Source: PFJX01 sp044227325
GTDB taxonomy: Bacteria; Pseudomonadota; Gammaproteobacteria; Burkholderiales; Thiobacillaceae
Direction: 5' to 3'
Assembly (NCBI GenBank): GCA_044227325.1
Contig: JBGAFI010000008.1
Coordinates: 1 to 64,000 of the forward strand
Length of the DNA: 64,000 nt
Both the position numbers and the translations under genes were made by a program. Positions 63,664 through 64,000 of this stretch are shown in pieces. How positions within the stretch are numbered: position 1 is the first letter of the stretch; every line of letters begins with the position of its first letter. Under the pieces are notes generated by a model. The model saw nothing but the letters and a program-made list of their open reading frames with translations. It was not told the origin of the DNA and did not search any database.

Positions 63664-64000
63664 CTAACTTTGCGGTGGCCGCGGATTGTGCCAGCGCCCG
63701 CCCGCAAGCAGTAGGTCGGCCTCCGGCGGCCCCCAGGTGGCGGGTTCGTACACATAGGCGGGGTCGCGATGGGAAAGCACCGCTTCCACCACGTTCCAGG
63801 CGGCCTCCACCGCATCCTGGCGCGCGAACAGCATGGCCTCGCCGTCCAGCGCGTCGCCGAGAAGGCGCTCATAGGCGCTCATCTCGTCCGGATGGTTGTT
63901 GCACACATACAGTTCCACCGGCCGGCCGACCATCCGATCCCCCGCATTCTTGGTGCGCGCACCCAATGCGATGGACACCGTGGGCGACAGCCGCATGCGC
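63664..64000 (-). CDS. zwf: Glucose-6-phosphate 1-dehydrogenase, C-terminal part (partial)
   Basis: The last 111 residues; the 5' part lies beyond the window end. RLSPTVSIALGARTKNAGD, VELYVCNNHPDEMSAYERLL, LLGDALDGEAMLFARQDAVEAAW and YEPATWGPPEADLLLAGG..WHNP are the conserved C-terminal features of bacterial glucose-6-phosphate dehydrogenases. The enzyme feeds the oxidative pentose phosphate or Entner-Doudoroff route and supplies NADPH. An internal ATG at 63996 is not the real start. Confidence 0.93.
   Translation of the reverse strand, partial: RMRLSPTVSIALGARTKNAGDRMVGRPVELYVCNNHPDEMSAYERLLGDALDGEAMLFARQDAVEAAWNVVEAVLSHRDPAYVYEPATWGPPEADLLLAGGRWHNPRPPQS

Overview
The window is GC-rich chromosomal DNA of a Gram-negative proteobacterium. 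The housekeeping gene order (serS; lon; an rnm-like PHP gene, a yciO-like gene, an M50 protease gene and trpS; yciB-yciI-bolA-parvulin) and the signalling-rich content best fit a betaproteobacterium, possibly Rhodocyclales-like. This placement is inference from gene content; there is no rRNA in the window.

Layout: (1) 1-2.25 kb is the end of an integron gene-cassette array: three single-gene cassettes (HNH protein and two unknowns) separated by attC-like imperfect palindromes, with no integrase visible. (2) 2.3-17.3 kb holds a large unknown protein, a small-molecule methyltransferase, a TPM-domain membrane protein, an HD-GYP phosphodiesterase-like protein, two large hybrid histidine kinases, serS and mltF, then tRNA-Ser(CGA). 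(3) 17.4-26.5 kb is conserved housekeeping: lon with a nonsense-interrupted follower gene; the PHP/Sua5-like/M50/trpS operon, in which trpS carries an internal deletion plus frameshift; and yciB-yciI-bolA-ppiC. (4) 26.6-33.5 kb holds two TPM genes, a GAF/HD-GYP protein and a sigma-54 module: an activator with no sensor domain, a textbook -24/-12 promoter, a small winged-helix-like protein and a three-part (deoxyribosyltransferase/TIR-like, TPR, SLOG-like) protein.

(5) 33.6-42.5 kb holds small stress or envelope proteins, a GMC oxidoreductase with a glycogen-debranching-type enzyme, a two-component system with a PAS-GAF protein, and an AbrB/PIN toxin-antitoxin (TA) pair lying between that gene and a decayed copy of its 3' end. 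(6) 42.7-44.2 kb is an AT-rich foreign three-gene envelope operon. (7) 44.7-59.3 kb is the most distinctive part: two MNIO (DUF692) copper-RiPP/metallophore systems. The first is hvfA-hvfB-hvfC-hvfX, with an EGKCG-repeat precursor; a DUF1778/GNAT TA pair lies between hvfX and a decayed hvfX paralogue. The second is bufB-bufC-bufA. Between them are a DoxX-DoxX-NDH2 fusion, an aquaporin, a GH63-type glucosidase, a VOC protein and an SDR. (8) 59.4-64 kb has a truncated LEPR-xLL surface protein cut by an IS1182-type remnant, katG, an unknown gene and the 3' end of zwf.

The main regulatory observation is a promoter-like motif, CGTGA-N14-ACTGGT, found with identical spacing upstream of bufA and of two orphan small-protein genes at 34.2 and 34.7 kb. 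The same CGTGA and spacing with a looser second box precede hvfA and bufB. This suggests one extracytoplasmic-function sigma factor (not in the window) controls both metallophore systems and the two orphan genes.
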